A stretch of 64,000 bases of DNA. Source: Affinundibacterium flavidum. Lineage in GTDB: Bacteria; Pseudomonadota; Gammaproteobacteria; Burkholderiales; Burkholderiaceae_D. The notes under the pieces were generated by a model, which saw only the letters and a list, made by a program, of their open reading frames with translations, did no database searches and was not told the DNA's origin. Location of the stretch: assembly GCF_014284175.1 (NCBI RefSeq), contig NZ_JACOGA010000019.1, positions 30,470 through 94,469 on the forward strand, in the 5' to 3' direction. The stretch's first letter is position 1. Every line of letters begins with the position of its first letter. The position numbers were made by a program, and so were the translations under genes. Positions 7,794 to 16,723 of the stretch are shown piece by piece.

Positions 7794-9149
7794 TTACTGC
7801 GCAAACACTTTATATTCCCATGGCTTCAAATCAAATTTAATAGACGCGCCTTGCGGTGCTTTGCTACCATTACTGATATCTTTCAAGCCGCCTTTTGCTA
7901 AGGCGCCTTTGACTTCAGCCGTTTGCGGGTTCTTCGATAAATTGAAAACCGCCACGATTTTATTGCCGCCTTTTTCGCGGGCAAAGGCAAATACATTGCC
8001 ATCATTGCCGGTATTGAGGCGTTGCATTTCACCACCTTCAACACCATTCCATAAAGCCTTATTGGTTTTCTTTAATTGAAACAGTTTGGTGTATAACTGC
8101 TTAAATGGATGGGCTTTCCATTCGATAGGGTCGCGATCAAAGAAATTTAAAGCCTTGTTATTGCCCGCTTCCTGCCCGCTATACATCAGTGGCATACCTT
8201 TCATGATGTTGGACAACACCAGGAAGGTTTCTACTGCATCACCGAGGCGTACAAACTCAGTACCTTCCCAGCTATTCAAATCGTGATTGGTAATATGCAA
8301 CATGCGATATGAATTTGGATGATAGTGTTTCTCTTCACCGTTCAAATAGGCATCAAGATCCTTCACCGATTTTTTACCTTGCGCAATTTCATTGAATAAG
8401 TCTTTGTATTGCCAGCCATAGGTCATGTCAAAAGCTTTTTCTTGCAATTCAAATTCGTGCGCTTCTGCCAGCATAAAGACTTTTTTCGTTTTATCTAATT
8501 CTTTGCGTGTATCGTTCCAAAAGTCGGTTGGCACCATCGCTGCCACGTCGCAGCGGAAACCATCAATGTTATATTCCGTCAGCCAAAAACGCATGGCATC
8601 GACCATGGCTTTTCGCACTTGCGGATTGCTGTAATCGAGTGCGATCACATCGGCCCAATCTGGTACTGGCGGAACGAATTTACCGTCCTTATCTTTTTTG
8701 TAGAAGTCGGGATGCTCAGTCGCCCATGGATGATCCCAGGCTGTGTGATTCGGTACCCAATCGATGATGACATACATGCCTTGTGCATGAATTGATTTCA
8801 CCAATTTTTTGAAATCAGCTGGTGACCCAAATTCTGGATTCACGCCCTTGTAATCGCGCACCGCATAGTAACTACCTAATTCACCTTTGCGATTGACTTT
8901 GCCGATAGGATTAATTGGCATAATCCAGATCACTTTGACGCCCATTTTTTTTAATTCAGGCAGGTAGGCTTCAAATTTCTGAAAGCTGCCTTCCTTGGAG
9001 TGTTGGCGAATATTTGCCTCGTAAATGGTGGCATTTTTAGTCCATGCCGGATGCACGACTTCCGAGTTCGATTGTGCGTGTGCGGGTAGAGTAGCTATGG
9101 CACTGATTGTGCCGATGCTGAGCAATAAAGAGAAGAGTAAGTGTTTCAT
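7794..9149 (-). CDS. secreted GH13 alpha-amylase family glycosidase
   Basis: Glycoside hydrolase family 13 enzyme (451 aa) likely to cut alpha-1,4-glucans or maltodextrins outside the cytoplasm. A signal peptide covers residues 1-25 (ends PAHA|QS). The TIM-barrel motifs are in order: VIIDWVPNHT (~127-136), GFRCDVAAM with nucleophile Asp201, LAEAHE with acid/base Glu229, and ITNHD with Asp290. A C-terminal beta domain runs from about residue 375 (GNVFAFAREKGGNKIVAVFNLS). It is the first of three minus-strand carbohydrate genes in map order and the last transcribed; cyclomaltodextrinase and glucokinase lie upstream on the same strand. The exact substrate cannot be told from the sequence. The site before the start codon is weak. 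Confidence 0.88.
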   Translation of the reverse strand: MKHLLFSLLLSIGTISAIATLPAHAQSNSEVVHPAWTKNATIYEANIRQHSKEGSFQKFEAYLPELKKMGVKVIWIMPINPIGKVNRKGELGSYYAVRDYKGVNPEFGSPADFKKLVKSIHAQGMYVIIDWVPNHTAWDHPWATEHPDFYKKDKDGKFVPPVPDWADVIALDYSNPQVRKAMVDAMRFWLTEYNIDGFRCDVAAMVPTDFWNDTRKELDKTKKVFMLAEAHEFELQEKAFDMTYGWQYKDLFNEIAQGKKSVKDLDAYLNGEEKHYHPNSYRMLHITNHDLNSWEGTEFVRLGDAVETFLVLSNIMKGMPLMYSGQEAGNNKALNFFDRDPIEWKAHPFKQLYTKLFQLKKTNKALWNGVEGGEMQRLNTGNDGNVFAFAREKGGNKIVAVFNLSKNPQTAEVKGALAKGGLKDISNGSKAPQGASIKFDLKPWEYKVFAQ

Positions 9150-9235
9150 GGTTTAGTCTCGTGTGTTCTTGCGTTGGTGTTTCAGTGGGGGGGAGAATTT
9201 GTTTTGCTTACTTAATGAAGTACTTAAATTTGATT

Positions 9236-11182
9236 TCAATTCAATTCCAGGATCAATGCACTTTTCGCTTTGACCTTCAGTTTGTGTTCTAAAGTGAATT
9301 CTTGTTCGCTAATAATGTCGCGTGCTTTTTGGGTAGGGCCTAAGACTTCTGCAAATCGTGCTAAATCGAGTTCAGTATTTTTATCATTGCGATTGATCAC
9401 GACCATCACAGTCTCTTTACCAGCGATGCGGAAATACACATAACAATTATTTTCTGGTAAGAAGTGGATTAATTTTCCTGTGTGAATGGCTGCTTGTTGT
9501 TTGCGCCAGTTAAACAAACGACGCACAAAATTTTGCATATCCTGTTGTGCTGCACTCAGATTTTTACCGCTGAAAGCGTTCACTTGATCGCCATTCCAAC
9601 CGCCCGGAAAGTCACCACGGACTTTGCCATCGTCGCGTTGTTTAGGGCTGGTCATTAAGATTTCAGCGCCATAAAACATTTGCGGAATACCACGCAATGT
9701 CGCCAGCATGACGAAGGCTAATTTATTTAGCGCGATGTCTTCATTTAATGCGGAAAAAATGCGCGGCGTGTCGTGATTGCCTTCAAAAATAGTGAGATTG
9801 TTGGGATGCGGATAAATGAAATCATTCGCAATCGCTTCGTACATCGTCATCATCTCTGCGGGTTTGCCTGCATCGCCAATCAAGCTCGTATGTAGTGCTT
9901 GGTACACGGGAAAATCCATCATGCTGGGCATGGATGAGCGATAGTTGTCGTGATTGTTTTTATCGCGCTGCCAGTAAGCGATGATGTTGGGATTCATACT
10001 CCATTCTTCACCGACGATATTTAGCTGAGGATATTCGTCCATGATCCTGTGCGACCAACGCGCCAAGAATTCACGATCCGAATAGGAATAAGTATCCGTG
10101 CGCAAGCCCGATAAATCTGCATACTCTATCCACCACAGGCTATTTTGTATCAGGTAATTTGCCAGAAAGGGATTACGTTGATTCATATCGGGCATGGTCT
10201 TGACGAACCAGCCATCGGCGAAACGGCGCTTATCACTTTGAGCTGCGTGCGTATCTTGTATCGTGCTGCGGATATGATTTGTCTCGGTATATTGACCTGG
10301 ATAATTGAGCCAGTCTTTCGTCGGTAAATCTTTCATCCACCAATGATTCGAACCTATGTGATTGAGCACGATATCTTGAATCACGCCCATGCCTTTTTGT
10401 TTGGCCTCTTGCACTAATTGTTGATAGTCGAGATTGCTACCAAAGCGCGGATCGACTTTGTAAAAATCGGTCGCTGCATAACCATGATAGGAATTGATTG
10501 CCTGCGCGTTTTCCATCAGCGGTGTTGGCCACAGCATGGTGAAGCCCATTCCGGCAATATAGGCTAGGTGTAGGCGCATCCCTTGTATATCGCCGCCATG
10601 ACGCGCACCGGGGACCTGCCGTGCTAGCTTATCGCTGTATCCAGGTACATTGTCGTTACCGCTATTGCCATTCGCAAATCGATCTGGCATCAATAGATAA
10701 ATTGCATCGCTAGGCGTATATCCTTGTCGTTGTGCGGAGCCATTACGACGTTGCTGCAATAGAAAATTGTGGCGCGCTATGAGTTGTCCGGCTCTTTGAA
10801 ATTTGATCTCAATATTGCCAGCCGCGCTGTTATCGGCGATCCGTAAATCAATAAACAGATAGTTAGGATTGTCACTGTGTTGGATTTTTTGGATAGTGAC
10901 GCCGGGATAATCAATGACGGGCGTTAGCTCCGCAATCTTGTTCCCGTGAACCATCAATTGGACTTCGGGATGTTTCATTCCTATCCACCAGGAAGCCGGT
11001 TCCAAATGCTGTACCTGATATTCACTCGTTTGAGCCTGAGCCAAATTAAATGTACAGAAAAAAAATACAGCGCCGCTTAACACCTTATTGAGTGATGAAA
11101 CAAGTGATGACATGAGTGGGGACATGTATCTGCTCAATGAGACGCGAGGAATAACATTTGGAGGAAATGTGCGGCGCTGCAT
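9236..11182 (-). CDS. cyclomaltodextrinase / neopullulanase-like GH13 enzyme
   Basis: GH13 enzyme (648 aa) with the three-part layout of secreted cyclomaltodextrinases: an N-terminal beta-sandwich domain at about residues 55-145 (EPASWWIGMKHPEVQLMVHG), a catalytic barrel at about 155-560, and a C-terminal beta domain. The catalytic residues are Asp363 (GLRTDTYSY), Glu392 or Glu393 (VGEEWS) and His470-Asp471 (EGNHDTPR). The hydrophobic stretch KVLSGAVFFFCTFNLAQAQ around residues 33-51 is a signal peptide, so the start at residue 20 (ATG 11125) may be the real one; neither start has a strong ribosome site. The gene begins 5 bp after the glucokinase stop, so the two are likely co-transcribed. 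Together they would turn maltodextrins into glucose and then glucose-6-phosphate. Confidence 0.87.
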   Translation of the reverse strand: MQRRTFPPNVIPRVSLSRYMSPLMSSLVSSLNKVLSGAVFFFCTFNLAQAQTSEYQVQHLEPASWWIGMKHPEVQLMVHGNKIAELTPVIDYPGVTIQKIQHSDNPNYLFIDLRIADNSAAGNIEIKFQRAGQLIARHNFLLQQRRNGSAQRQGYTPSDAIYLLMPDRFANGNSGNDNVPGYSDKLARQVPGARHGGDIQGMRLHLAYIAGMGFTMLWPTPLMENAQAINSYHGYAATDFYKVDPRFGSNLDYQQLVQEAKQKGMGVIQDIVLNHIGSNHWWMKDLPTKDWLNYPGQYTETNHIRSTIQDTHAAQSDKRRFADGWFVKTMPDMNQRNPFLANYLIQNSLWWIEYADLSGLRTDTYSYSDREFLARWSHRIMDEYPQLNIVGEEWSMNPNIIAYWQRDKNNHDNYRSSMPSMMDFPVYQALHTSLIGDAGKPAEMMTMYEAIANDFIYPHPNNLTIFEGNHDTPRIFSALNEDIALNKLAFVMLATLRGIPQMFYGAEILMTSPKQRDDGKVRGDFPGGWNGDQVNAFSGKNLSAAQQDMQNFVRRLFNWRKQQAAIHTGKLIHFLPENNCYVYFRIAGKETVMVVINRNDKNTELDLARFAEVLGPTQKARDIISEQEFTLEHKLKVKAKSALILELN

Positions 11183-11187
11183 ACGAC

Positions 11188-12216
11188 TTAAACTTCACTC
11201 TGTTCGATAGCAAAGGCAGCACCACTGAGTGCCGCCAAAGTATCGATAATTAAAGCAGTAGGGATTTGTTGCAGATAGGGCTGCAATCGACCTTTTGCTT
11301 CAAATTGGGTACGGAAGCGCGACTGAAAGAAATAGTCGCCCAGACGCGGCACAATCCCGCCGCCTATGTATAGGCCGCTGCGAGCGCCCACAGTTAATGC
11401 GATGCTGCCGCAGAAGCTGCCGAGCAAGGCGCAGAAGCAGTCCAAAGTTTTGGCGCAGACGGCATCTTGTCCATTCAAACCACGCTCAACAATTTGCTCT
11501 GTGCTGAGTTCTTGCGGCGTTTCATACAAGGTGCGGGCTACTGCGCGATACAGTACGGGCATGCCGATTCCAGACAACAAACGCTCGGCCGATACGTGGC
11601 TAAATTCTGTACGTGCGTGTGCGAGTACGCTAGCTTCAAAATCATCACTGGCAGCGAGCGTCGCATGCCCACCTTCGCCCGGAATAGCGATCCAACCGTG
11701 ACGAGTTTGAATCACTGATCCGACGCCCAAGCCTGTGCCAGGGCCGACGACGGCCAAGGTGCCCGTGTGCTGCGGCAAGGCGTCGTGCGCGCGCACTTGT
11801 GTGGCATTCAGACATGGCAGCGATAATGCCAGCGCTTCAAAGTCATTTAAGGCGATAAAGCGGTCCAACTGCAACGCAGCTTTGACTGTCGCTTGAGAAA
11901 AACTCCAGTGACTGTTCGTGAAACTAATTTGATCTTGCCCCACCGCAGTAGCGACCGCAAATGCAGCACAACGCGGCGCTTGATAGCTTGTGCCAGCTTT
12001 GTGATTTGATTGTTGCAATTGTTGAAGATAAGCCTCACTGGCTGCAATCGGCGTGGCGAAATCAGAAACCGCCAAGGTCTGTACTTGAGTAATCCCCGCG
12101 CCAGCTGAAGCTACCCAGCCGAAGCGGGCATTGCTGCCGCCAATATCGGCTACCAGCCACGGATAGGGGGCTGTCGTGTTTGTCGAATTCGTGATGGCGG
12201 AGTTCGCTGTAGTCAT
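11188..12216 (-). CDS. glk: glucokinase (stand-alone copy)
   Basis: ATP-dependent glucokinase of the ROK-like bacterial Glk family, 342 aa from the ATG at 12216 (MTTANSAITNS). AGGAA at 12230-12226 is 9 bases upstream, which favours this start over the ATG at 12258. Motifs: LVADIGGSNARFG (phosphate 1), ALNDFEALALSLP with the catalytic Asp, VGPGTGLGVG (phosphate 2), PGEGGHATLA, and SGLYIGGGIVPR (adenosine). It lies upstream of the cyclomaltodextrinase and amylase genes in one minus-strand run. It is a clear paralogue of the kinase half of the fusion gene on the other side of the promoter region. The last 40 residues look normal. Confidence 0.92.
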   Translation of the reverse strand: MTTANSAITNSTNTTAPYPWLVADIGGSNARFGWVASAGAGITQVQTLAVSDFATPIAASEAYLQQLQQSNHKAGTSYQAPRCAAFAVATAVGQDQISFTNSHWSFSQATVKAALQLDRFIALNDFEALALSLPCLNATQVRAHDALPQHTGTLAVVGPGTGLGVGSVIQTRHGWIAIPGEGGHATLAASDDFEASVLAHARTEFSHVSAERLLSGIGMPVLYRAVARTLYETPQELSTEQIVERGLNGQDAVCAKTLDCFCALLGSFCGSIALTVGARSGLYIGGGIVPRLGDYFFQSRFRTQFEAKGRLQPYLQQIPTALIIDTLAALSGAAFAIEQSEV

Positions 12217-12282
12217 TGCTGGCAATTCCTGCTGTGCAAATCGGATACGGTCGTGCAATTCAAGTTAGTACATTCGTCTTAT

Positions 12283-12322
12283 GGTTGCCAGATCGTGGTT
12301 GCCAGATCGTGGTTGTCAGATA
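12283..12322. repeat. 14-bp direct repeat, 2.9 copies
   Basis: GGTTGCCAGATCGT is repeated at 12283 and 12297, with a third partial copy GGTTGTCAGATA at 12311. It lies in the leader of the minus-strand glk gene. No known site is recognised. Confidence 0.7.
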
Positions 12323-12414
12323 GCAGCGCGCATCGCTAAAGACGAGTAGGTGTTGAATGCTGTACGTATGCCGATCAAGGTAAATTAGTATTGTTGGAAT
12401 ATATTTTGATTGAA

Positions 12415-12429
12415 TGTAGCAAAACTACA
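12415..12429. promoter_or_regulatory. HexR-like palindrome 1 (glk side)
   Basis: TGTAGCAAAACTACA has perfect 5-bp arms (TGTAG/CTACA) around AAAA-type spacer bases and resembles the proteobacterial HexR operator core TGTAATTAAATTACA. It is 199 bp upstream of the minus-strand glk start. The RpiR-domain protein encoded next door is the natural candidate regulator. Confidence 0.5.
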
Positions 12430-12679
12430 GAAATGTCGCAATGTTTTTGTTGCGTAGTTTCAGAATTTTGTCGAAAGTGTGGTTTTCCACTGAGTAAACT
12501 TTGCAAATAGATACCTGCGCAGTAGATTTTCCTCCTAATACCCGCGCCGATATTCTAAAAACCATGTAACTATTTGATTCTATAACTATTTTTAATCGCT
12601 AAGAAATGCGGCAAAGTTTGTGTAAATTGACATCGACACGTGATAGTTTGCGCTTATAAACATAATTATCGGCATAAAT

Positions 12680-12696
12680 TTGTAGTCTAGTTACAA
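12680..12696. promoter_or_regulatory. HexR-like palindrome 2 (fusion gene side)
   Basis: TTGTAGTCTAGTTACAA has perfect outer arms TTGTA/TACAA, extended by one more pair. It matches the outer positions of the HexR operator and lies 207 bp upstream of the glk-rpiR start, so autoregulation is possible. Inference from sequence only. Confidence 0.5.
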
Positions 12697-12839
12697 AATT
12701 TTGCGTATTAAGAAGAAAAATCTTGTTTAGAATTTAAGTGTAATCAGATATATCCATACGCGGTCTAGTCAGACTACAATGCAATCAGACTAATTTGTTA
12801 GCTGACGTCACCCGCAGGATTTGTCAACCTGCGAGGAAA

Positions 12840-12857
12840 ATGAAGGTCACCAGCTGA
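12840..12857 (+). other. five-codon leader ORF before glk-rpiR
   Basis: ATG AAG GTC ACC AGC TGA has a strong ribosome site (GAGGAAA) right before it, whereas the main start at 12903 has only a weak one. It is in frame with the downstream gene, and a single TGA separates them. It may be a leader peptide, or an old longer N-terminus closed by the TGA. Confidence 0.4.
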
Positions 12858-12902
12858 CTACCGTTATTACAAAGCAAGCAGAGCACTATATTCTGGAACC
12901 CT

Positions 12903-14849
12903 ATGCAAGCAAATCAAGCAGCACGAATTCAAACAGTGCAGACCGCGCAACATCCAACGCCCCATTTATTGGCAGATATTGGCGGAACCTATGCACGCTT
13001 TACTCTGGAAATGAGTAAAGGGGATTTCCAATATACGCGTTCTTTATTGTGTGCCGACTATCCTGATTTTTATGCCGCGGTCAAAGCCTATGTGCAAACT
13101 TTGCCGAATATTCAAATTGAGCATGCGGCGGTAGCGATTGCTAATCCGGTTGATGGCGACCAAGTCAGTATGACTAACTACCATTGGCAATTCTCCATTG
13201 AAGAAATGCGGCAAAAACTGGGTTTTGATACGCTACTCATCGTCAATGACTTTACTGCTTTGGCGATGGCTTTGCCACGTCTCGGGGCGAATGATGTACA
13301 GCAAATCGGTGGCGGTGAAGTACGTAAGCAAAGCGTAATTGGCTTATTAGGGCCAGGTAGTGGTTTGGGAACTTCGGGTTTGATTCCGGCTGGAGATGGT
13401 TGGATCTCGCTAGGATCAGAAGGTGGACATACTAGCTTTGGACCACGTGATGAGCGTGAAATCGCGATTTTGCGCTATGTCTGGAAACATTTTGAACACG
13501 TCTCTTTTGAACGATTGGTGTCTGGCCCCGGACTTGAATTGATTTATCGTGCGCTCGCAGATCGGGCTCAGGTCGCGGCGAAAGAATTGACTGCACCAGA
13601 AATCACTCAGCATGCTCTGGATGCGAGCGACGCCCAATGTGTAGAAGCACTGGAAGTGTTTTGCGCCTTGCTCGGAACCGCCGCAGCGAATCTGGCAGTG
13701 ACTTTGGGCGCGATGGGAGGTATTTATATCGGTGGCGGTATCGTACCGCGTCTCGGCGAGTATTTTGCGGCTTCCAGTTTCCGTTCTCGCTTTGAAGAAA
13801 AAGGGCGTTTTAGTCGTTATGTTGCCGCGATTCCAACCTTTGTAATCACGGCCGAACACGCGACCTTCATTGGTGCTGCCGCCATTTTGGATGCGCAATT
13901 GCGCACCCTACAAACTGAACCCGGCTCCGCCATACTTGGGCAGATACGACGCATACGCGCTGATCTGTCGCCAGCAGAATTACGCGTTGCTGAACACGTG
14001 TTGGCGCATGCCAGGGCAGTGGTGAACGATCCGATTGCAGAAATCGCACGCGCGGCGGACGTTAGTCAACCAACGGTGATTCGGTTTTGCCGCTCCTTGG
14101 GTTGCGAAGGTTTATCTGACTTTAAGTTACGTTTAGCATCTGGCTTGACTGGTACCGTGCCTGTCACCCATATTCAAGTAACTGACGATGACTCGGCATT
14201 AGAGTTAGGTGCAAAAGTTTTGGGAAATACCGCATCCTCAATTTTGCAGGTGCGCAGCCAACTTAATCGCGACATGATAGAGCGCGCGATTCAACTGATC
14301 AGTGGCGCGAATAAGCTCGAATTTTATGCGATTGGCCACTATGGCGTCGTTGCGCAAGATGCGCAGTTTAAGTTTTTGCGACTCGGCATACCGAGTATCG
14401 CGCATACCGATTCGCGCTTGCAGTTATTGTCAGCCAGTGTCCTGGGCGATAAAGATGTGGTTGTGATTAGTAGCAGCAGTGGCCGCTTGCCTGAGCTGAT
14501 CGAAGTCGCCGAGAAAGCCCGTGAACGCGGCGCAAAAATTATTGCTATCGCCGCTAGTCATTCACCTTTGATACGCAAAGCCGATGTGGCCTTGATCGTC
14601 GATCATGTGGAAGATGTGAGTACCCATTTGCCTATGGTTAGCCGGATCTTGCATCTGCTGGTGATCGATATGTTGGCAGTTGGGGTGGCGATGGGACGTA
14701 ATCCTGGCGCTGCGAACTTGATGACAGGCGAGGCCGACGAGCGACTGGATGAAACCAAACCCGTCGTCAGCAAACCAGCGGCACGCAATCAAGCTCCTGG
14801 CGTTAGCTTGGCATCGCCGTTGGCTAAGCTGACTTCGCATAGTCGCTAG
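12903..14849 (+). CDS. glk: bifunctional glucokinase / RpiR-family (HexR-like) regulator
   Basis: Fusion protein (648 aa) known from Burkholderiales. Residues 1-340 are a full glucokinase: LLADIGGTYARFT, IVNDFTALAMALP, LGPGSGLGTSG, SEGGHTSFG, MGGIYIGGGIVPR. Residues about 345-420 are an RpiR-type helix-turn-helix domain (DLSPAELRVAEHVLAHA, DVSQPTVIRFCRSLG). Residues about 465-600 form a SIS sugar-phosphate-binding domain (FYAIGHYGVVAQDAQFKF, VVISSSSGRLPELIEVAEKA). The protein should both make glucose-6-phosphate and sense a sugar phosphate to control transcription. A short disordered tail follows the SIS domain. It is divergent from the maltodextrin genes, with operator-like palindromes between them. 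The ribosome site is weak (TGGAA). Confidence 0.93.
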   Translation: MQANQAARIQTVQTAQHPTPHLLADIGGTYARFTLEMSKGDFQYTRSLLCADYPDFYAAVKAYVQTLPNIQIEHAAVAIANPVDGDQVSMTNYHWQFSIEEMRQKLGFDTLLIVNDFTALAMALPRLGANDVQQIGGGEVRKQSVIGLLGPGSGLGTSGLIPAGDGWISLGSEGGHTSFGPRDEREIAILRYVWKHFEHVSFERLVSGPGLELIYRALADRAQVAAKELTAPEITQHALDASDAQCVEALEVFCALLGTAAANLAVTLGAMGGIYIGGGIVPRLGEYFAASSFRSRFEEKGRFSRYVAAIPTFVITAEHATFIGAAAILDAQLRTLQTEPGSAILGQIRRIRADLSPAELRVAEHVLAHARAVVNDPIAEIARAADVSQPTVIRFCRSLGCEGLSDFKLRLASGLTGTVPVTHIQVTDDDSALELGAKVLGNTASSILQVRSQLNRDMIERAIQLISGANKLEFYAIGHYGVVAQDAQFKFLRLGIPSIAHTDSRLQLLSASVLGDKDVVVISSSSGRLPELIEVAEKARERGAKIIAIAASHSPLIRKADVALIVDHVEDVSTHLPMVSRILHLLVIDMLAVGVAMGRNPGAANLMTGEADERLDETKPVVSKPAARNQAPGVSLASPLAKLTSHSR

Positions 14850-14941
14850 GTAAATTGCTCATTCAATTTGCAAGGTCAAGTGATTTGCCTCTGCGAGTCT
14901 CTGCAAACCCTGTGCAGGGCAAATCACAGTCAGAACAATTT

Positions 14942-16309
14942 CTATTTTCTAAATGGATTTGTGGCACCGATCGACCTGTCTGCGGGCGCACTCAAGCCTT
15001 GTATATTTGGTGCAGCTTGAGGGGCGGCTTGGGGGCCGGCTTGAGATGTCAGAAATCCATCGCTTAAAGTACGTAAGAACGCGATCATGTCATCCGCTTC
15101 ATTCGCGGTAAAAGCGGGTGGAGCGTTGCGTGGCAGATTGAACGGACGTTTATCATTCACGATATTTTTCTGGTATGCCAGCGGCAAATCATTCGGCACT
15201 GCGGCGATGCCATACCAACGACGCGGATCGACATTGCGAGTGGCATAGAAAGCTAAGACCTCACGCAGATCTTTGAAGAAACCGTTATGCATGAAAGCCT
15301 CGCGCTGCGCGACATTACGCAAACTTGGCATACGGAAGCGACCGCAAAATTGTTCTATCGAGACTGTCACTGGTACATTCGCACTCAATGCAGGACGAGT
15401 GCGTACTGGCCCACATAGCCCCAAATCAAAAAAACTAGGGTTGGCATTTTGTGGAATGGCCGTATTTCTTGGTACACCTAGCGCATAGTAAGTAAAATCC
15501 GAAAATAGATTGTCTTGTGGATTCTTAGAAGCCGGATTCATCGTATGACAAGCTGCGCAATTGCCTTTGTTCGGATTCATAAACAAGGCCATACCACGAC
15601 TTTCGTTGGGAGTGAGTGTGGCTTTACCTTGTATCATTGCATCGTATTTAGAACTGAAAGCCTGCAAGCCAGGTGTGCTTTCAAAGGCGGCAATCGCTAC
15701 GCCAATTTTTTGAAACGCTAATTCAGGATTGTTCAAAATAGTCGCCCCAAATTCCGCTCGCATTTCATTCGCATAGGGCGAGGCAGCGACTTTGCGAACT
15801 ACGGCAGCGGCATTTAGGTTATTCATTTCTGCACTAGCTAAAAAAGGCCCCAAGGCTTGGAGTGCCAAAGTATCTGCGCGGCCATCCCAAAAGTGCCCAC
15901 CTTTGGCTTCAATCACCCCTGCGGTATTGATGAAAGAAAAAGGTGGAATAAAACGATTGTAGGCATTGCTCATAGAATTGCGTAAGCCCAACGAAGTCGG
16001 CTTGCTGCCGAGAGCAACACCGATGCGTGATCCATGATTACCTGCAAATCCAGTGTTCGCCGCATGACAACTAGCGCAAGCAGTACCTGCAGGTTCTGAA
16101 AGATTTCTATCGAAGAATAGACGTTGTCCTAAACTTTCTAAACGCGTTAAAGTTGGTTGTGGTTGTGGTTGTGGTTGTGGTTGTGGTTGTGGTTGCGGCC
16201 GCGGAGCCTGTGCAAAGCTCGATAAACTAAATTGGCACAGCAATAGCAATGTGAAGATCAATTTCATTGCTGGTGAATTGATATGAGCGCCGGTTGATCT
16301 GGTTTGCAT
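14942..16309 (-). CDS. di-haem cytochrome c peroxidase / MauG-like protein
   Basis: Periplasmic di-haem protein (455 aa) of the CCP/MauG family, with two haem c sites: CASCH (Cys78, Cys81, His82) and CAACH near residue 245. The start is ATG 16309, because GGAGG lies 4 bases upstream; a start at 16267 (MKLIFTLLLL) is possible. A signal peptide (ends SSFAQ) is followed by a Pro-Gln repeat linker (PRPQPQPQ...), coded by a hexamer repeat. The order of other motifs (FFDRNLSEP, GGHFWDGRADTLALQA, RMPSLRNVAQREAFMHNGFF) fits MauG-like proteins more than classical CcpA. The likely role is peroxide reduction or oxidation of an unknown periplasmic partner. It is divergent from the two-component genes. 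Confidence 0.85.
   Translation of the reverse strand: MQTRSTGAHINSPAMKLIFTLLLLCQFSLSSFAQAPRPQPQPQPQPQPQPQPTLTRLESLGQRLFFDRNLSEPAGTACASCHAANTGFAGNHGSRIGVALGSKPTSLGLRNSMSNAYNRFIPPFSFINTAGVIEAKGGHFWDGRADTLALQALGPFLASAEMNNLNAAAVVRKVAASPYANEMRAEFGATILNNPELAFQKIGVAIAAFESTPGLQAFSSKYDAMIQGKATLTPNESRGMALFMNPNKGNCAACHTMNPASKNPQDNLFSDFTYYALGVPRNTAIPQNANPSFFDLGLCGPVRTRPALSANVPVTVSIEQFCGRFRMPSLRNVAQREAFMHNGFFKDLREVLAFYATRNVDPRRWYGIAAVPNDLPLAYQKNIVNDKRPFNLPRNAPPAFTANEADDMIAFLRTLSDGFLTSQAGPQAAPQAAPNIQGLSAPADRSIGATNPFRK
16155..16196. repeat. hexanucleotide tandem repeat coding a Pro-Gln linker
   Basis: Six GGTTGT units and one GGTTGC run from 16155 to 16196, coding (Pro-Gln)n on the minus strand, between the signal peptide and the haem domain. 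In-frame slippage would only alter the linker length. Confidence 0.85.
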
Positions 16310-16723
16310 GATTCCTCCGATAGAATTTTGGGACATTCATTTATAAGCATCATGCGTATTTTGGGTCTCCAAAAATCGGATTAATGCTTACCCTGATGAA
16401 AATCTTAGAAGTCAAATGTGAAGGAAGAATGAATTTAGAAAATAATTTCAAGTTTGCGGATGAAGGTATCTACGCATCAGATAGTGCGTCTTTTGCAAAA
16501 TCACAATTTCTTCACAATTACAGCTTATGATCTTTAAATTAAGGTGTTCTTGCGGTGAGCGATAAAGGGAAAAGGGCGTATTGACCTCAAGAATAAATGG
16601 AGTAAGGTAGGGTGCACCGTGCGCACCGAAGCAATCAATGTGTGGTGCGCATAGCGACTCCTACGCAATGAAGCTCTAGCTAGCGTAATTTTGTGCAAGT
16701 CTTAACTCAATACTATTAATCGC
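16310..16723. other. divergent intergenic region with a GTAGG...CCTAC repeat
   Basis: A 58-bp imperfect inverted repeat at 16607-16664 begins GTAGGGTGCACC and ends with CTCCTAC. A tail at about 16683-16712 (CTAGCTAGCGTAATTTTG) recurs near 27650. No coding region is seen. Promoters for the peroxidase and for the histidine kinase must lie here but are not obvious. Confidence 0.5.

Larger units (their letters stand above)
12217..12902. other. divergent regulatory region between the two glucokinase genes
   Basis: This 686-bp AT-rich stretch carries no convincing gene. It holds the 14-bp repeat, the two HexR-like palindromes listed separately, and a short leader ORF with a strong ribosome site at 12840-12857. 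No clear pair of -35 and -10 boxes stands out. Confidence 0.6.

Noticed and set aside
12821..13018. 65-aa ORF overlapping the glk-rpiR start
   Set aside because: It runs out of frame into a well-supported glucokinase domain.
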